Of a stretch of DNA of 33,821 nt, positions 14,705 through 22,342 are shown in pieces. This DNA comes from Viridibacillus soli. GTDB lineage: Bacteria > Bacillota > Bacilli > Bacillales_A > Planococcaceae. Every line of letters begins with the position of its first letter. Positions within the stretch are counted from its first letter, which is position 1. A program made the translations under genes and the position numbers. The stretch covers positions 1-33,821 of the forward strand of contig NZ_JAEOAH010000051.1 of assembly GCF_016612995.1 (NCBI RefSeq), read 5' to 3'. The notes beneath the pieces were generated by a model, which worked only from the letters and a program-made list of their open reading frames with translations, searched no databases and had not been told where the DNA came from.

Positions 14705-15922
14705 CTATTCTGAAAAATCTCCTGAAAGATCCAGCATCTTAAAATCATAAGAGTAAATTGATTTTCCTTTTACTGAAGATAAAATTTTGTCCAATCCTTC
14801 CATTTTAATTTCATTTAACTTTTCACCACTTTTTAATGAATAGACTTCAATGTAATATTTATTTTTAGCATTTATGTTATATCTCAATACATACAAATTA
14901 CCATTTTGAAAAAATGTCTCTTCATTATGCCTTACACCGTCTTTTGGTGCATTTTTAATAGTAAATTTAATAGCTATATCATTTGTTTTTGTATTTAATG
15001 TAAATACTTCTCCTAATCCATTAATGTAATATAATTCATTGTCATATAAATAGGTAGAATTTTTTATGTTAAATGGAATTATCGATACTAAGTTATTATT
15101 ATTTTTATATTTAGATACAGTAATCTTTTCTTGTTTTAATGTTTCTTTATTTACGCGAAAAAGTATTACATTTTCACTCGTCTCGCTTACATACTCGCTA
15201 AGAATAAAATAATAATATTTATCATCACTTATGATAGAAGAAAGGCTAGCATATTCTGCATTTTTTTCATTTTCAAGTTGAATAACATTTTCCACCTTAA
15301 CCTCATTTCCACCTATAATTACTCTTCTTAAATCATGTTGGTTTTTCTCTATATCCTTTGTCAATATTATGACTTCATCCTCATTTATTCCTGATGTTGA
15401 TATATAATAAGGTATATTCCCCATTTTGAAGCCTTTCTTATTTCCAAATACTACATTTGAATCATAATTACCCGTAGATGTATTTACCCCTGTATTATAA
15501 ATACTAAAATATAAATCTCGATTTTTTAAATATCCTGTTTTTTCTCCTGTATATTGGTTTTTCATATCAAATTCTTGATACATATCTCCAATTATTCTGA
15601 TTTTATCTTTACTTTCTAGTAAAACTTCTTTATTATCTTCCGATATAGCAATACTACCTAATTCTAAACCTTTCATTTTATATGCACTAGTCTTACCTTC
15701 ATCGTCAAGAAATATTGAATAACTTATACCTCTATTATCCATATCTTGATCTGCTGTAGTTGATAAATATAGAACTGCTTGTTTATTTTCCAAAAAGCTT
15801 TTCTGCTGAATCTCTTCGTCTTTGATAAACAAAGTTTTATTATTCTGATAAGAAAAATAGTATATACATACTCCTATTAATATTACCAATACCCCTATAA
15901 CAAATTTATTTATTTTTTTCAT
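14705..15922 (-). CDS. Membrane-anchored extracellular protein, beta-strand rich
   Basis: 405 aa, start ATG at 15922 (MKKINKFVIG), behind GGAGG; the TTG further up overlaps that site. One N-terminal anchor (FVIGVLVILIGVCIYYFSY), then about 375 residues with regularly spaced short beta strands and Tyr/Asn-rich loops (ISEDNKEVLLESKDKIRIIG, NELYYINGLGEVFTLNTKTN), which suggests a beta-propeller. No enzyme motif. It lies 69 bp downstream of the secreted NlpC-like gene behind a hairpin, so it may be the partner or immunity-like membrane protein. The family is not recognised. Confidence 0.65.
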   Translation of the reverse strand: MKKINKFVIGVLVILIGVCIYYFSYQNNKTLFIKDEEIQQKSFLENKQAVLYLSTTADQDMDNRGISYSIFLDDEGKTSAYKMKGLELGSIAISEDNKEVLLESKDKIRIIGDMYQEFDMKNQYTGEKTGYLKNRDLYFSIYNTGVNTSTGNYDSNVVFGNKKGFKMGNIPYYISTSGINEDEVIILTKDIEKNQHDLRRVIIGGNEVKVENVIQLENEKNAEYASLSSIISDDKYYYFILSEYVSETSENVILFRVNKETLKQEKITVSKYKNNNNLVSIIPFNIKNSTYLYDNELYYINGLGEVFTLNTKTNDIAIKFTIKNAPKDGVRHNEETFFQNGNLYVLRYNINAKNKYYIEVYSLKSGEKLNEIKMEGLDKILSSVKGKSIYSYDFKMLDLSGDFSE

Positions 15923-15941
15923 TAAATCCTCCAATTAAAAA

Positions 15942-15982
15942 GAAAATGCAATAAGATATAATTCATAACTTATTGCATTTTC
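15942..15982 (-). terminator. Hairpin between the NlpC-like gene and its neighbour
   Basis: 14-bp stem (GAAAATGCAATAAG 15942-15955 with 15969-15982), 13-nt loop, followed on the minus strand by TTTTT. It lies directly before the ribosome site of the 405-aa gene. It ends or attenuates the upstream transcript, lowering downstream expression unless there is read-through. It could also serve on the plus strand. Confidence 0.75.
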
Positions 15983-15991
15983 CTTTTATTT

Positions 15992-16756
15992 CTAAATATT
16001 TCTTACTAATTCTGTATCCTCAGCATCACGAACATCTCTAGGATATACCCCTAATCCGCCATCTTTATCTAAATCTAAATTAGCTTTTAACATATATGCA
16101 GACCAAATTAATTTCGAACAATTTTTAGCACCTGTATGACTCGTTGTTCTATTTGTAGCAAAATTAATTGAATAACTATCCTCCCCAACTCGACTATATG
16201 CCCAATCAGCAGCACTATCTCTATTATCTGTTGAAGTTGTTACTGATTTTACAAGAGCTCCACCTTGATCTACTTTTCTATTTTGCGTAGAAATAATGCG
16301 AACCCCAGTATCTGGTACAGATTCAACAATTTCATTGTTAGAATAGTATAAACCTACATGTCCATGATTTAAATAAGCAGTTTGAGAATCAGTATAAAAG
16401 AAGTTACCTTTTGTACTATTTCCTACAGAAACAGTACCACCACTCCCACCTCTTGTACTATTTCCTACAGAAACAGTACCACCACTCCCACCTTTTATTC
16501 TATTCTCTTTTAAAGCTTGTAAATCATTTTCCTTAAGCTCTTTATAAATTTGTTTAGCTATTTCTTCTTTTGTAATTCCCATATTTTCCGAGATTGAACT
16601 AATATCCGAAATTAATTCTTCAGAGCTGACACCTGGCTGCATTTGTAAAATTTCATTTAAATAAGGTACCCCATCAGTTGTTGCAAATGATATATTTGGT
16701 ATAGATGAACCTACCAAACCTACTGCTAATAAACTAGATAATAAATATTTTTTCAT
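15992..16756 (-). CDS. Secreted YiiX/NlpC-P60-like cysteine hydrolase
   Basis: 254 aa, start at the second ATG (16756, MKKYLLSSLL), because the first directly abuts AGGAGG. Signal peptide about 1-25, cleavage after SFA. The middle holds a perfect 14-residue tandem repeat GGSGGTVSVGNST(R/K), residues 89-116, a flexible linker encoded by two 42-bp units. The catalytic domain resembles permuted papain-fold (YiiX/YycO-type) enzymes: FFYTDSQTAYLNHGHVGLYY with candidate His133, NNEIVESVPDTGVRI, and NCSKLIWSAYMLKANLDLD with candidate Cys213. Likely an amidase, peptidase or toxin-like enzyme acting outside the cell; substrate unknown. Confidence 0.7.
   Translation of the reverse strand: MKKYLLSSLLAVGLVGSSIPNISFATTDGVPYLNEILQMQPGVSSEELISDISSISENMGITKEEIAKQIYKELKENDLQALKENRIKGGSGGTVSVGNSTRGGSGGTVSVGNSTKGNFFYTDSQTAYLNHGHVGLYYSNNEIVESVPDTGVRIISTQNRKVDQGGALVKSVTTSTDNRDSAADWAYSRVGEDSYSINFATNRTTSHTGAKNCSKLIWSAYMLKANLDLDKDGGLGVYPRDVRDAEDTELVRNI
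16406..16489. repeat. Two 42-bp tandem units inside the hydrolase gene
   Basis: 16406-16447 and 16448-16489 differ at one base. They encode the two GGSGGTVSVGNST linker repeats. The near identity indicates a recent duplication and a likely length polymorphism. Confidence 0.9.
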
Positions 16757-17171
16757 ATACATCCTCCTCGTTTATTTTTATATTGCTATTCACAATCACA
16801 CTATTTTGTAAGCGATTGCACCTTTATCTTAACATACTTACATTTTAAAAAAAGCAAAAACATACCTTTTTTCATACATTCTCACTATATACCCATTAAA
16901 TAGTAATTAGCACTCGGAGAAATATATCATTTTGAATAGTTCGATATTGTTCTGATATTTTAATAAAATGTGCAATGGGTATAAAGGCTTTTAAAAAACT
17001 AACAAATAAAACTAAAGACCTAGTTATATAAATCGTATTTTTAAAAATTATAGGGTACTCCCATAATGCAAATTTTATTGTATTCATAGAATTTTTGAAG
17101 AAAGATTGAGTGAGCGATCAACAACACCTGCAATTAGTGAATAAATCATCGCGCTTTAATTAAACTAAAAC
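16757..17171. other. Intergenic, no gene; faint IS1182 trace near 17104-17163
   Basis: AT-rich. It holds the promoter of the NlpC-like gene, which I cannot pin down. On the minus strand at about 17163-17104 the reading SAMIYSLIAGVVDRSL resembles AAMIYSLVVRIIEHIP of IS1182 transposases (compare 206-778), suggesting a further tiny IS1182 scrap. The 63-aa frame at 16896-17087 has no ribosome site and I do not call it. Confidence 0.3.
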
Positions 17172-17199
17172 TAAAAAGGACTAGCCCGAAAGCTAGTCC
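17172..17199 (-). terminator. Terminator of the lysE-type gene
   Basis: 8-bp GC-containing stem GGACTAGC / GCTAGTCC (17178-17185, 17192-17199), 6-nt loop, followed on the minus strand by TTTTTAGTTTTAG. It ends 6 bp after the stop codon. Confidence 0.85.
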
Positions 17200-17204
17200 C
17201 CATA

Positions 17205-17831
17205 CTATATTACACTATTATAAAATTCATAGAAAAAGTAAACGCTAAAACCAATCAACACTAGCCCTGCCAAAACAGACGCCCACTTAATATATGTAGG
17301 ATTTAATACTTTTCTCGTCCCTGAAATTAACGTCATCAAGCCGATATCGTGAATTAAAATTCCGACTAAAATACCTGCTCCTATAACAAGAAAGCTAATT
17401 GTATTTGTGGCATCAAAAGAGTTGACTAAGATTGGTCCGAAAATACTGATCCAAAACACTAAGTTACCAGGTGAGATGGCTACAAGCAGCCCATTAAAAT
17501 AAGATGATTTTAATGATTTTGTCGGCTTTTCACCTTTCAATGAAATATCATTTCCACCATTTTTTACACTTTCATAACCAATATACAATAAGAAGATTGC
17601 ACCAATTAACCATAAGCTTGTTTGAATCATTGGAATAGAGAGTACGGAAGCTAAACCAAAGTATAATAAGAGTATTAGGGCAATATCAATAGTCATACCA
17701 CCAAGCCCAACAACCCAGCCATGCATAAAACCATTCTTCAGCCCCTGCTTAGTCATCTCTACAGTAATCGTCCCAACCGGTAAAGCAATGGATAATCCAA
17801 GAATAATATTTGCGAAAAATAATGCTAGCAA
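17205..17831 (-). CDS. LysE/RhtB-family exporter
   Basis: 208 aa, TTG start behind GAAGGTGG. Five to six membrane helices and the family signature near the N-terminus (LGLSIALPVGTITVEMTKQG, with G-x-x-x-G-P-V-like AxPxG), LLYIGYESVKNG after the third helix, and GLLVAISPGNLVFWISIFGP. It is an inner-membrane exporter, by family for amino acids or related small molecules; substrate not predictable. Monocistronic with its own terminator. A scrap of a paralogue lies at 14450-14493. Confidence 0.88.
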   Translation of the reverse strand: MLALFFANIILGLSIALPVGTITVEMTKQGLKNGFMHGWVVGLGGMTIDIALILLLYFGLASVLSIPMIQTSLWLIGAIFLLYIGYESVKNGGNDISLKGEKPTKSLKSSYFNGLLVAISPGNLVFWISIFGPILVNSFDATNTISFLVIGAGILVGILIHDIGLMTLISGTRKVLNPTYIKWASVLAGLVLIGFSVYFFYEFYNSVI

Positions 17832-18064
17832 TTAAATACCACCTTCATTTTACATTTTAACCAAAAGGGAAATAACATTCAATATAATGTATAAAAATAA
17901 AATTAGATTATATGGTTTTTAATTCCTTCGACAATGTAGAGCGTCTGAATTCTTTTAGTTGGCTGAATTCCTTCAATTCATTGGTGCTTTTATCTCTAAA
18001 TTCTCTTTCGTATTTAACATTCGCCTTTATTTTGAGAAATCAATTAACCTTTTCTGTTTCTTAC
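17832..18064. other. Intergenic, no gene seen
   Basis: No frame with a ribosome site on either strand. The 60-codon plus-strand frame is low-complexity (Ser/Leu/Asn) and is not supported. Confidence 0.4.
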
Positions 18065-18544
18065 TCAATTCAACTTTTTCAGGTAACTTATTAACGTCAT
18101 TTTGTCATTAATCACCACTTCTTTACCTGCCTTTCTATAACCTAATTTTTCATATAAATAGCAATTCCCTTTTTCTTGTTTAATCGTATCCAGTTCCCAT
18201 TCTACCGTTGCACTATACATCTGTTCAATTTGCTTAAAAACCTCTTGTGCAATTCCTTTACCTTGATAAATTAAACCTATGTAAATTGGACTAATTCTTG
18301 TTCGATTATCTGATAAAGGTACAACCCTAATTCCTCCAACAATTTCCTTATGAAAATGAATTACATAATAATCGGATCTAGTTTCAGCTATTCTTTCCGC
18401 TAACTTCTCGATCGTCTCCTTAGCAGGATTTGTTTGAGTATCATTGTATTTTTGTAATAGGGGCATAAATGCTTCCACTTGTATTTTATGTAATATTTCA
18501 ACATCTTTATTCGTTGCCATCATTAGTTTTATACTTTTAGTCAT
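18065..18544 (-). CDS. GNAT-family N-acetyltransferase
   Basis: 159 aa, ATG behind AAGGAGAATT. A single GNAT domain: IKLMMATNKDVEILHKIQVE at the start, DYYVIHFHKEIVGGIRVVPL strand, motif A SPIYIGLIYQGKGIAQEVFK with the Q-G-K-G-I-A acetyl-CoA loop, then GNCYLYEKLGYRKAGKE. Cytoplasmic; acceptor unknown. Monocistronic. Confidence 0.87.
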   Translation of the reverse strand: MTKSIKLMMATNKDVEILHKIQVEAFMPLLQKYNDTQTNPAKETIEKLAERIAETRSDYYVIHFHKEIVGGIRVVPLSDNRTRISPIYIGLIYQGKGIAQEVFKQIEQMYSATVEWELDTIKQEKGNCYLYEKLGYRKAGKEVVINDKMTLISYLKKLN

Positions 18545-18874
18545 TTTTCAATTCTCCTTGTTTATATAAATAAATTTCAAAATTCATCTCAATGAAGTAG
18601 CAAAATACGAAGTCACATCATTTATACCTAGCATCTTAATTATCCCGCATTTTCAATATAATACCACTTCTTTATAATAAATATGCTATTTCATAAGTCG
18701 ATTCTCTGCTTAAATAGCTCCCCCTTTATCAAGACCCCCATCAGTGCTTACCACAAAGGACAATCCTAGTTACACTGGATATTTTCTAAACTCTTACGAT
18801 GGATTAATGAAGAATTTTTTATTAAAAGATGTGAGATAGGGGTATAAACATAACATTTAAGTCCAGTTTCATTG
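18545..18874. other. Intergenic, no gene seen
   Basis: AT-rich. The minus-strand frame from the 21-bp array runs into this region (reading TGLKCYVYTPISHLLIKNSS) but lacks a ribosome site, and upstream array units carry a TAG. Confidence 0.4.
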
Positions 18875-18975
18875 TTTACTGGCAACTTTGGTGGTTTTAC
18901 TGGCAACTTCGGGTTCTTTACTGGCAACTTTTCATAGATTACTGGCAACTTCTAGCACTTTACTGGCAACTTTCA
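18875..18975. repeat. Five 21-bp iteron-like direct repeats
   Basis: The core ACTGGCAACTT begins at 18878, 18899, 18920, 18941 and 18962, an exact 21-bp period (two helical turns). The core, usually preceded by TT, is perfectly conserved while the 8-10 bp between cores vary. On the minus strand this reads as KLPVK-x-P heptads, but one unit has TAG and no start is convincing. Conserved cores with variable spacers on one face of the helix argue for a protein-binding array, such as replication-initiator iterons or a multi-site operator. Confidence 0.85.
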
Positions 18976-19212
18976 TCATATTCATCATAAAATACATACA
19001 GGGGTATACATTCTCTCTCATTTTCAAACAGCAAAAAAGACTGACAGATATTAGCCAGCCTCTTAATATGTTAAAACGTAACTGTCCAAATGATTTCCCT
19101 GATCATACTCGAAGTATAATATTGAAAAAAAGATATAAAATGCCTGCTTAAACAACGGCTAGCAGTCAATTCACGGCTAGAAATGGTCGACATCATTTGC
19201 TGCACTAGAAAT
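18976..19212. other. Intergenic, possible remnant on the plus strand
   Basis: The plus-strand reading TDISQPLNMLKRNCPNDFPD up to a TAA at about 19151 is not obviously low-complexity, but it has no start site and matches nothing I recognise. Otherwise empty. Confidence 0.25.
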
Positions 19213-19840
19213 TTAGATTACTTTTTCAAGTCTCATGTCATAAACATGAACCTCTACTGTTACGTTATCTGATGTTATTTTTTTTATTTCTTTAACTAAT
19301 CTCCTCCTGATTTCTACTTCAATTTCTTTTCCTCGATTAATGCTAGTTGAGTCATTATTACGTAAACTTGTAAGGATATTTATGCTTACAAAATTGGGTT
19401 CTGTTTCTTTCAATACCCTTTGAACTTCTGCATATCCTTTATCTTTAAAACTACTCTTAATGTCTTCAATATTTAATTCATTATATTGCTCAGTTGTTTC
19501 AGGGGTGGTAGTAAATGACTTATTGACATGGATTGAATAACCTTTATATTTTGTTTTTCGTATCACACCTCTAGCAATTTTTTTAAGCTCCTTTTCATTT
19601 TCATCTATATACTGTTGTCTCCCCTCTATCATTACATCAAATCTCTTCTCTGGGTAATTTATAAGGACACCGTTTACAAATGAAATGTTTTTTTCTGCAA
19701 GTTTGGTCCATATGTCCCCAGGAGTCCTGTCAGAACCCATTTTTTCAAGCTTATCTCCGAGCCCTTTCGGAGTCCAAGATTCGTTTGTCGAAGCCTCTAC
19801 TTGATCTTGAAATTGCTGAATAAACCATACACCTTTTCAT
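19213..19840 (-). pseudogene. DUF4030-like protein, frameshifted near its start
   Basis: The only well-placed start is ATG at 19840, behind GGGAGGG. That frame stops after 29 codons, while the neighbouring frame continues as GVWFIQQFQDQVEASTNESW, GLGDKLEKMGSDRTPGDIW and on to 19213. Removing one A from the AAAA run just after the ATG would join them into a protein of about 209 aa. The long frame holds KRFDVMIEGRQQYIDENEKE, IRKTKYKGYSIHVNKSF and EVEIRRRLVKEIKKITSDNV, resembling DUF4030 proteins. Either a true homopolymer frameshift, a sequencing error, or a gene starting weakly at MGSD (19740). Confidence 0.5.
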
Positions 19841-19996
19841 AACTGATCCCTCCCTTGATTCGCAATAGTATGCCCATACCATAGTAAATATTTAATTTGT
19901 TGCAATTTACGGGGATTAAATATTATGAGAGCCTCTGAGAAAAGTGCTTCCTTTCCTCATTTTTTCATGTTATTATTTATTACAAACATTCCCATT
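19841..19996. other. Intergenic with a possible promoter for the MFS leader
   Basis: TTGTTG, an 18-bp gap and TATTAT around 19895-19926 could form a promoter reading right into the leader of the MFS gene. Weak match; nothing else seen. Confidence 0.3.
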
Positions 19997-20118
19997 ATTA
20001 GCAAAACCCCTCTTGCTAATTTAATGGTTCAAGTATACATAACTAAACTAAAATGACTCAAAGGAGTGAAACCAATGTAGACAACTATTTTCTCTTAAAC
20101 AATTAAATAAGAGGGGTT
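19997..20118 (+). promoter_or_regulatory. Leader RNA that may sequester the MFS ribosome site
   Basis: AACCCCTCTT (20005-20014) is the exact complement of AAGAGGGGTT (20109-20118), which contains the MFS ribosome site. The first copy is presented in the loop of a perfect 8-bp hairpin (ATTAGCAA / TTGCTAAT, 19997-20020). A second, competing 6-bp hairpin CTCTTA / TAAGAG (20092-20097, 20108-20113) also covers the site. Between them AAAGGAG precedes ATG-TAG (20075-20080), a start-stop mini-ORF. Mutually exclusive pairings plus a translated minimal ORF are what translational attenuators of drug-efflux genes look like. Confidence 0.5.
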
Positions 20119-20125
20119 GTTTGCG

Positions 20126-21340
20126 TTGAAGAATAAATCATTTAATGCCTTATTGGTAGGAGAGTCTTTAGCAAATGCTGGCGATGTATTTTACATTGTG
20201 GCACTCATCACAACTGTATTTAGTGTTACAGATTCTTTGTTTTATGTTTCTTTAGTTCCCGTCATTAAATTGTCTGGCGGATTTCTAGGTGGCTTGGTCG
20301 CACCGCTTTTAATTGACCGATACAAATTAAAGGCAATTTTATTAAACTCTCAATTAGTGAAGACATGTATATTACTAGTGTTAACACTGTATGTATCACT
20401 ATTCCTATCAATTGATACGATTGTGATTATTTATGTGCTTATTTTCTGTATTACTTTTTTGGATAGCTTTGCTCATCCAGCAAGTAGCGCAATCCTTCCA
20501 GAGCTTATTGAAGAAGCATACTTGTTAAAAGCGAATAGTCTAATGTCTTCTGTTTATCAGTTCATTAATATGGGTGGTTGGGCAGTTGGTGGGATCTTGG
20601 CTGTGCTTTTGCATTCGAATGGATTGTTAATCGTAACATTCATCCTGTTTGTTTTGTCCACATTTTTACTGACGTTTATTAAGGTCAATGGGGAGAAACA
20701 AGATGCGGGATCTGCTACAGAAGGAAGGAAAATGCATTCTATTTTTGAGGGATGGAAATTAATAGCGGAGGATAGTAAATTGCGCATTCTCCATATCGTT
20801 CTGTTTTTAGGTGCAATTGCAGGTCCTGTTTGGGTATCTTCTATCATTTACCCTTTTATAGAATTGAGGTTGCATAAAGGAAACGAATGGTGGGGGTATA
20901 TTAATGCCACATTCTTTTTAGGATTATTTTTTGGTGGCTTGTTCGGGTATTCAAAATCTGATTTAATTAACCGAAACATCCATCTTGTTATTTTGGTTGG
21001 CAGCTTTATTGTTTTTCTAATGACTTTTCTATTTGGGATCAACAGTTATCCTTTGCTTGCCCTATTGGTGATTTGTATATATGGTTTATTCTATGAATTA
21101 AGTATGATTGCCATTAATACACTCATTCAAGGAAGGGTCAAAGAAAAGCTTCTAGCAAAGGTTTATGCTGCTCAAAGTTCTATGATGATGGCTACATTTG
21201 GTATCTCCACTCTTATAATGGGGGTATTGGGAGAACATTTTAATATTGTCGTTGTGTTTATGGTAGCTTCGTGCGTTTCGTTTTTGTCGTTTGTTATTCT
21301 TTTGACAACTAAGAAGAGTTTATCAGCATCTTCACAATAA
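20126..21340 (+). CDS. MFS transporter, macrolide-efflux-like (Mef type)
   Basis: 404 aa from TTG at 20126 (MKNKSFNALL), spaced 9 nt from GAGGGG; the TTG at 20117 touches that site and is rejected. About 10-12 helices. It begins FNALLVGESLANAGDVFYIV, has LVAPLLIDRYKLKAILLNSQ as the loop 2-3 motif A equivalent, then FLDSFAHPASSAILPELIEE, the second-helix-bundle signature of MFS_3-type drug exporters such as Mef. A proton-driven exporter in the membrane; substrate not predictable. Monocistronic, with a possible attenuating leader. Confidence 0.82.
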   Translation: MKNKSFNALLVGESLANAGDVFYIVALITTVFSVTDSLFYVSLVPVIKLSGGFLGGLVAPLLIDRYKLKAILLNSQLVKTCILLVLTLYVSLFLSIDTIVIIYVLIFCITFLDSFAHPASSAILPELIEEAYLLKANSLMSSVYQFINMGGWAVGGILAVLLHSNGLLIVTFILFVLSTFLLTFIKVNGEKQDAGSATEGRKMHSIFEGWKLIAEDSKLRILHIVLFLGAIAGPVWVSSIIYPFIELRLHKGNEWWGYINATFFLGLFFGGLFGYSKSDLINRNIHLVILVGSFIVFLMTFLFGINSYPLLALLVICIYGLFYELSMIAINTLIQGRVKEKLLAKVYAAQSSMMMATFGISTLIMGVLGEHFNIVVVFMVASCVSFLSFVILLTTKKSLSASSQ

Positions 21341-21373
21341 ATGACAATCCATAAATTAACTGACAATAAAAAG

Positions 21374-21408
21374 ACGTCCAATCAGTTAGAAGTTAACTGA
21401 TTGGACGT
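21374..21408. terminator. Bidirectional terminator between convergent genes
   Basis: 15-bp perfect stem ACGTCCAATCAGTTA / TAACTGATTGGACGT, 5-nt loop. On the minus strand it is followed by CTTTTTATT, serving the lipoprotein gene; on the plus strand the tail is poorer (TCTACTTTCT), serving the MFS gene. Confidence 0.88.
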
Positions 21409-21466
21409 TCTACTTTCTAAAGAACTGTACGAGCCATTAAATTTCTCGGACAACAGTCAAAATACG

Positions 21467-21913
21467 TTATTTTGTAGCTTTTAATTCTACACCTAACAAT
21501 CCATGATACCACTTATTAGCATCGTCCTTATTCAAGTGTACGTATTTGTCAGTCCCTTTTATAACTTCTATAGTATCTTTGTTTTGGCTAATCCACATCG
21601 AATAGGTATCTTGTTTTGTAGAAGCTTCAGCGTATACAGGTTCAATGATGAACTTATAATCCGGTTTGCGATCCATTTCAACTGTCGCTTTCTCCCATTT
21701 AGTATTTCCCAACAATTTTACGACGTTAGCGACTTTTATTGTATCAAATACTTTATTGATATCACCATAATTTCCTTGGCTATATAATTTTTGAACCGTT
21801 ATTTTCTGTGCAACATTCTTAGGTTCTTCCTGATTGGAACAACCAGATGTTATGCAACTTGTCACAATGCACATTATAAAAAGAACTATACTTATCCGCT
21901 GTCTCCGCTCCAA
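21467..21913 (-). CDS. Small lipoprotein of unknown function
   Basis: 148 aa as given, with a lipoprotein signal peptide ISIVLFIMCIVTSCITSGCS; the lipobox TSGC makes the second Cys the lipidated residue. The mature part of about 120 residues is charged and has VVKLLGNTKWEKATVEMDRK and DKYVHLNKDDANKWYHGLL. The start is uncertain: TTG at 21913 has no ribosome site, whereas AAAGGGG lies about 27 nt upstream with only ATT/ATA at proper spacing. The family is not recognised. Confidence 0.72.
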   Translation of the reverse strand: MERRQRISIVLFIMCIVTSCITSGCSNQEEPKNVAQKITVQKLYSQGNYGDINKVFDTIKVANVVKLLGNTKWEKATVEMDRKPDYKFIIEPVYAEASTKQDTYSMWISQNKDTIEVIKGTDKYVHLNKDDANKWYHGLLGVELKATK

Positions 21914-22111
21914 GTGATTATTTACTATTATAATCTTCAGCCCCTTTCATCAACTTTCAACTTCATTTATTTTGTAATTTTTTGCAAATTTTTAAATTTA
22001 TCCACTTTTACATCAATATCGACTCCATCAATTTTCTCAGCTCCAAAAAAAGATATTTCCCTTTCAAATCACATACATCTACTTGTATGTCTCTCGATAT
22101 ACTCTTATGCT
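21914..22111. other. Intergenic, no gene seen
   Basis: AT-rich; no supported frame. The right part (from about 22071) shares scattered similarity with 26860-26905, upstream of the ger operon. Confidence 0.35.
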
Positions 22112-22189
22112 TTAGCCGATATTCAAGTTGATGAAAATGAAAATAACAAACAATAAAATAGATTTTAGACTACGGAGTATTCCAAGCAT
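22112..22189 (-). pseudogene. Fragment of a small one-helix membrane-protein gene
   Basis: The minus strand reads SILLFVIFIFINLNIG and stop, matching the end of the 48-aa ORF at 26902-27048 (AIFIFINLNIS, stop), with matching DNA beyond the stop (TGCTTTAGC..ATATTCAAGTTGATGAA). No ribosome site. A decayed duplicate on the other side of the ger operon. Confidence 0.5.
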
Positions 22190-22219
22190 AAAAAATATAA
22201 TTTATGAAATTAAAGTAAC

Positions 22220-22262
22220 AAAAAAGTCAATTATATCCATAAAAGATACAATCGACTTTTTT
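22220..22262 (-). terminator. Terminator of the ger operon
   Basis: Imperfect stem of about 17 bp (AAAAAAGTCAATTATATC with GATACAATCGACTTTTTT), 8-nt loop. The arms supply A/U tails in both directions; on the minus strand it lies 80 bp after the gerC-type stop. Confidence 0.8.
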
Positions 22263-22342
22263 AATCAAACGCGCTAAAATACGTAAGTAACAAAAGATAT
22301 TCTGCCTAACTAAAAGCACATTTTCATTTCTATTGTACTTCG

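Noticed and set aside
16896-17087. 63-codon hydrophobic minus-strand ORF
   Set aside because: No ribosome site, no family resemblance, and AT-rich sequence yields such frames by chance.
17912-18094. 60-codon Ser/Leu/Asn-rich plus-strand ORF
   Set aside because: Low complexity, no start signal, overlaps the end of the GNAT gene.
18875-18975. CRISPR array
   Set aside because: The 21-bp period with an 11-13 bp core and 8-10 bp gaps is far too short for repeat-spacer units, and no cas genes are near.
21791-22156. 121-codon plus-strand ORF spanning the lipoprotein start
   Set aside because: No ribosome site, Phe/Tyr-rich low-complexity reading, antisense to better-supported features.
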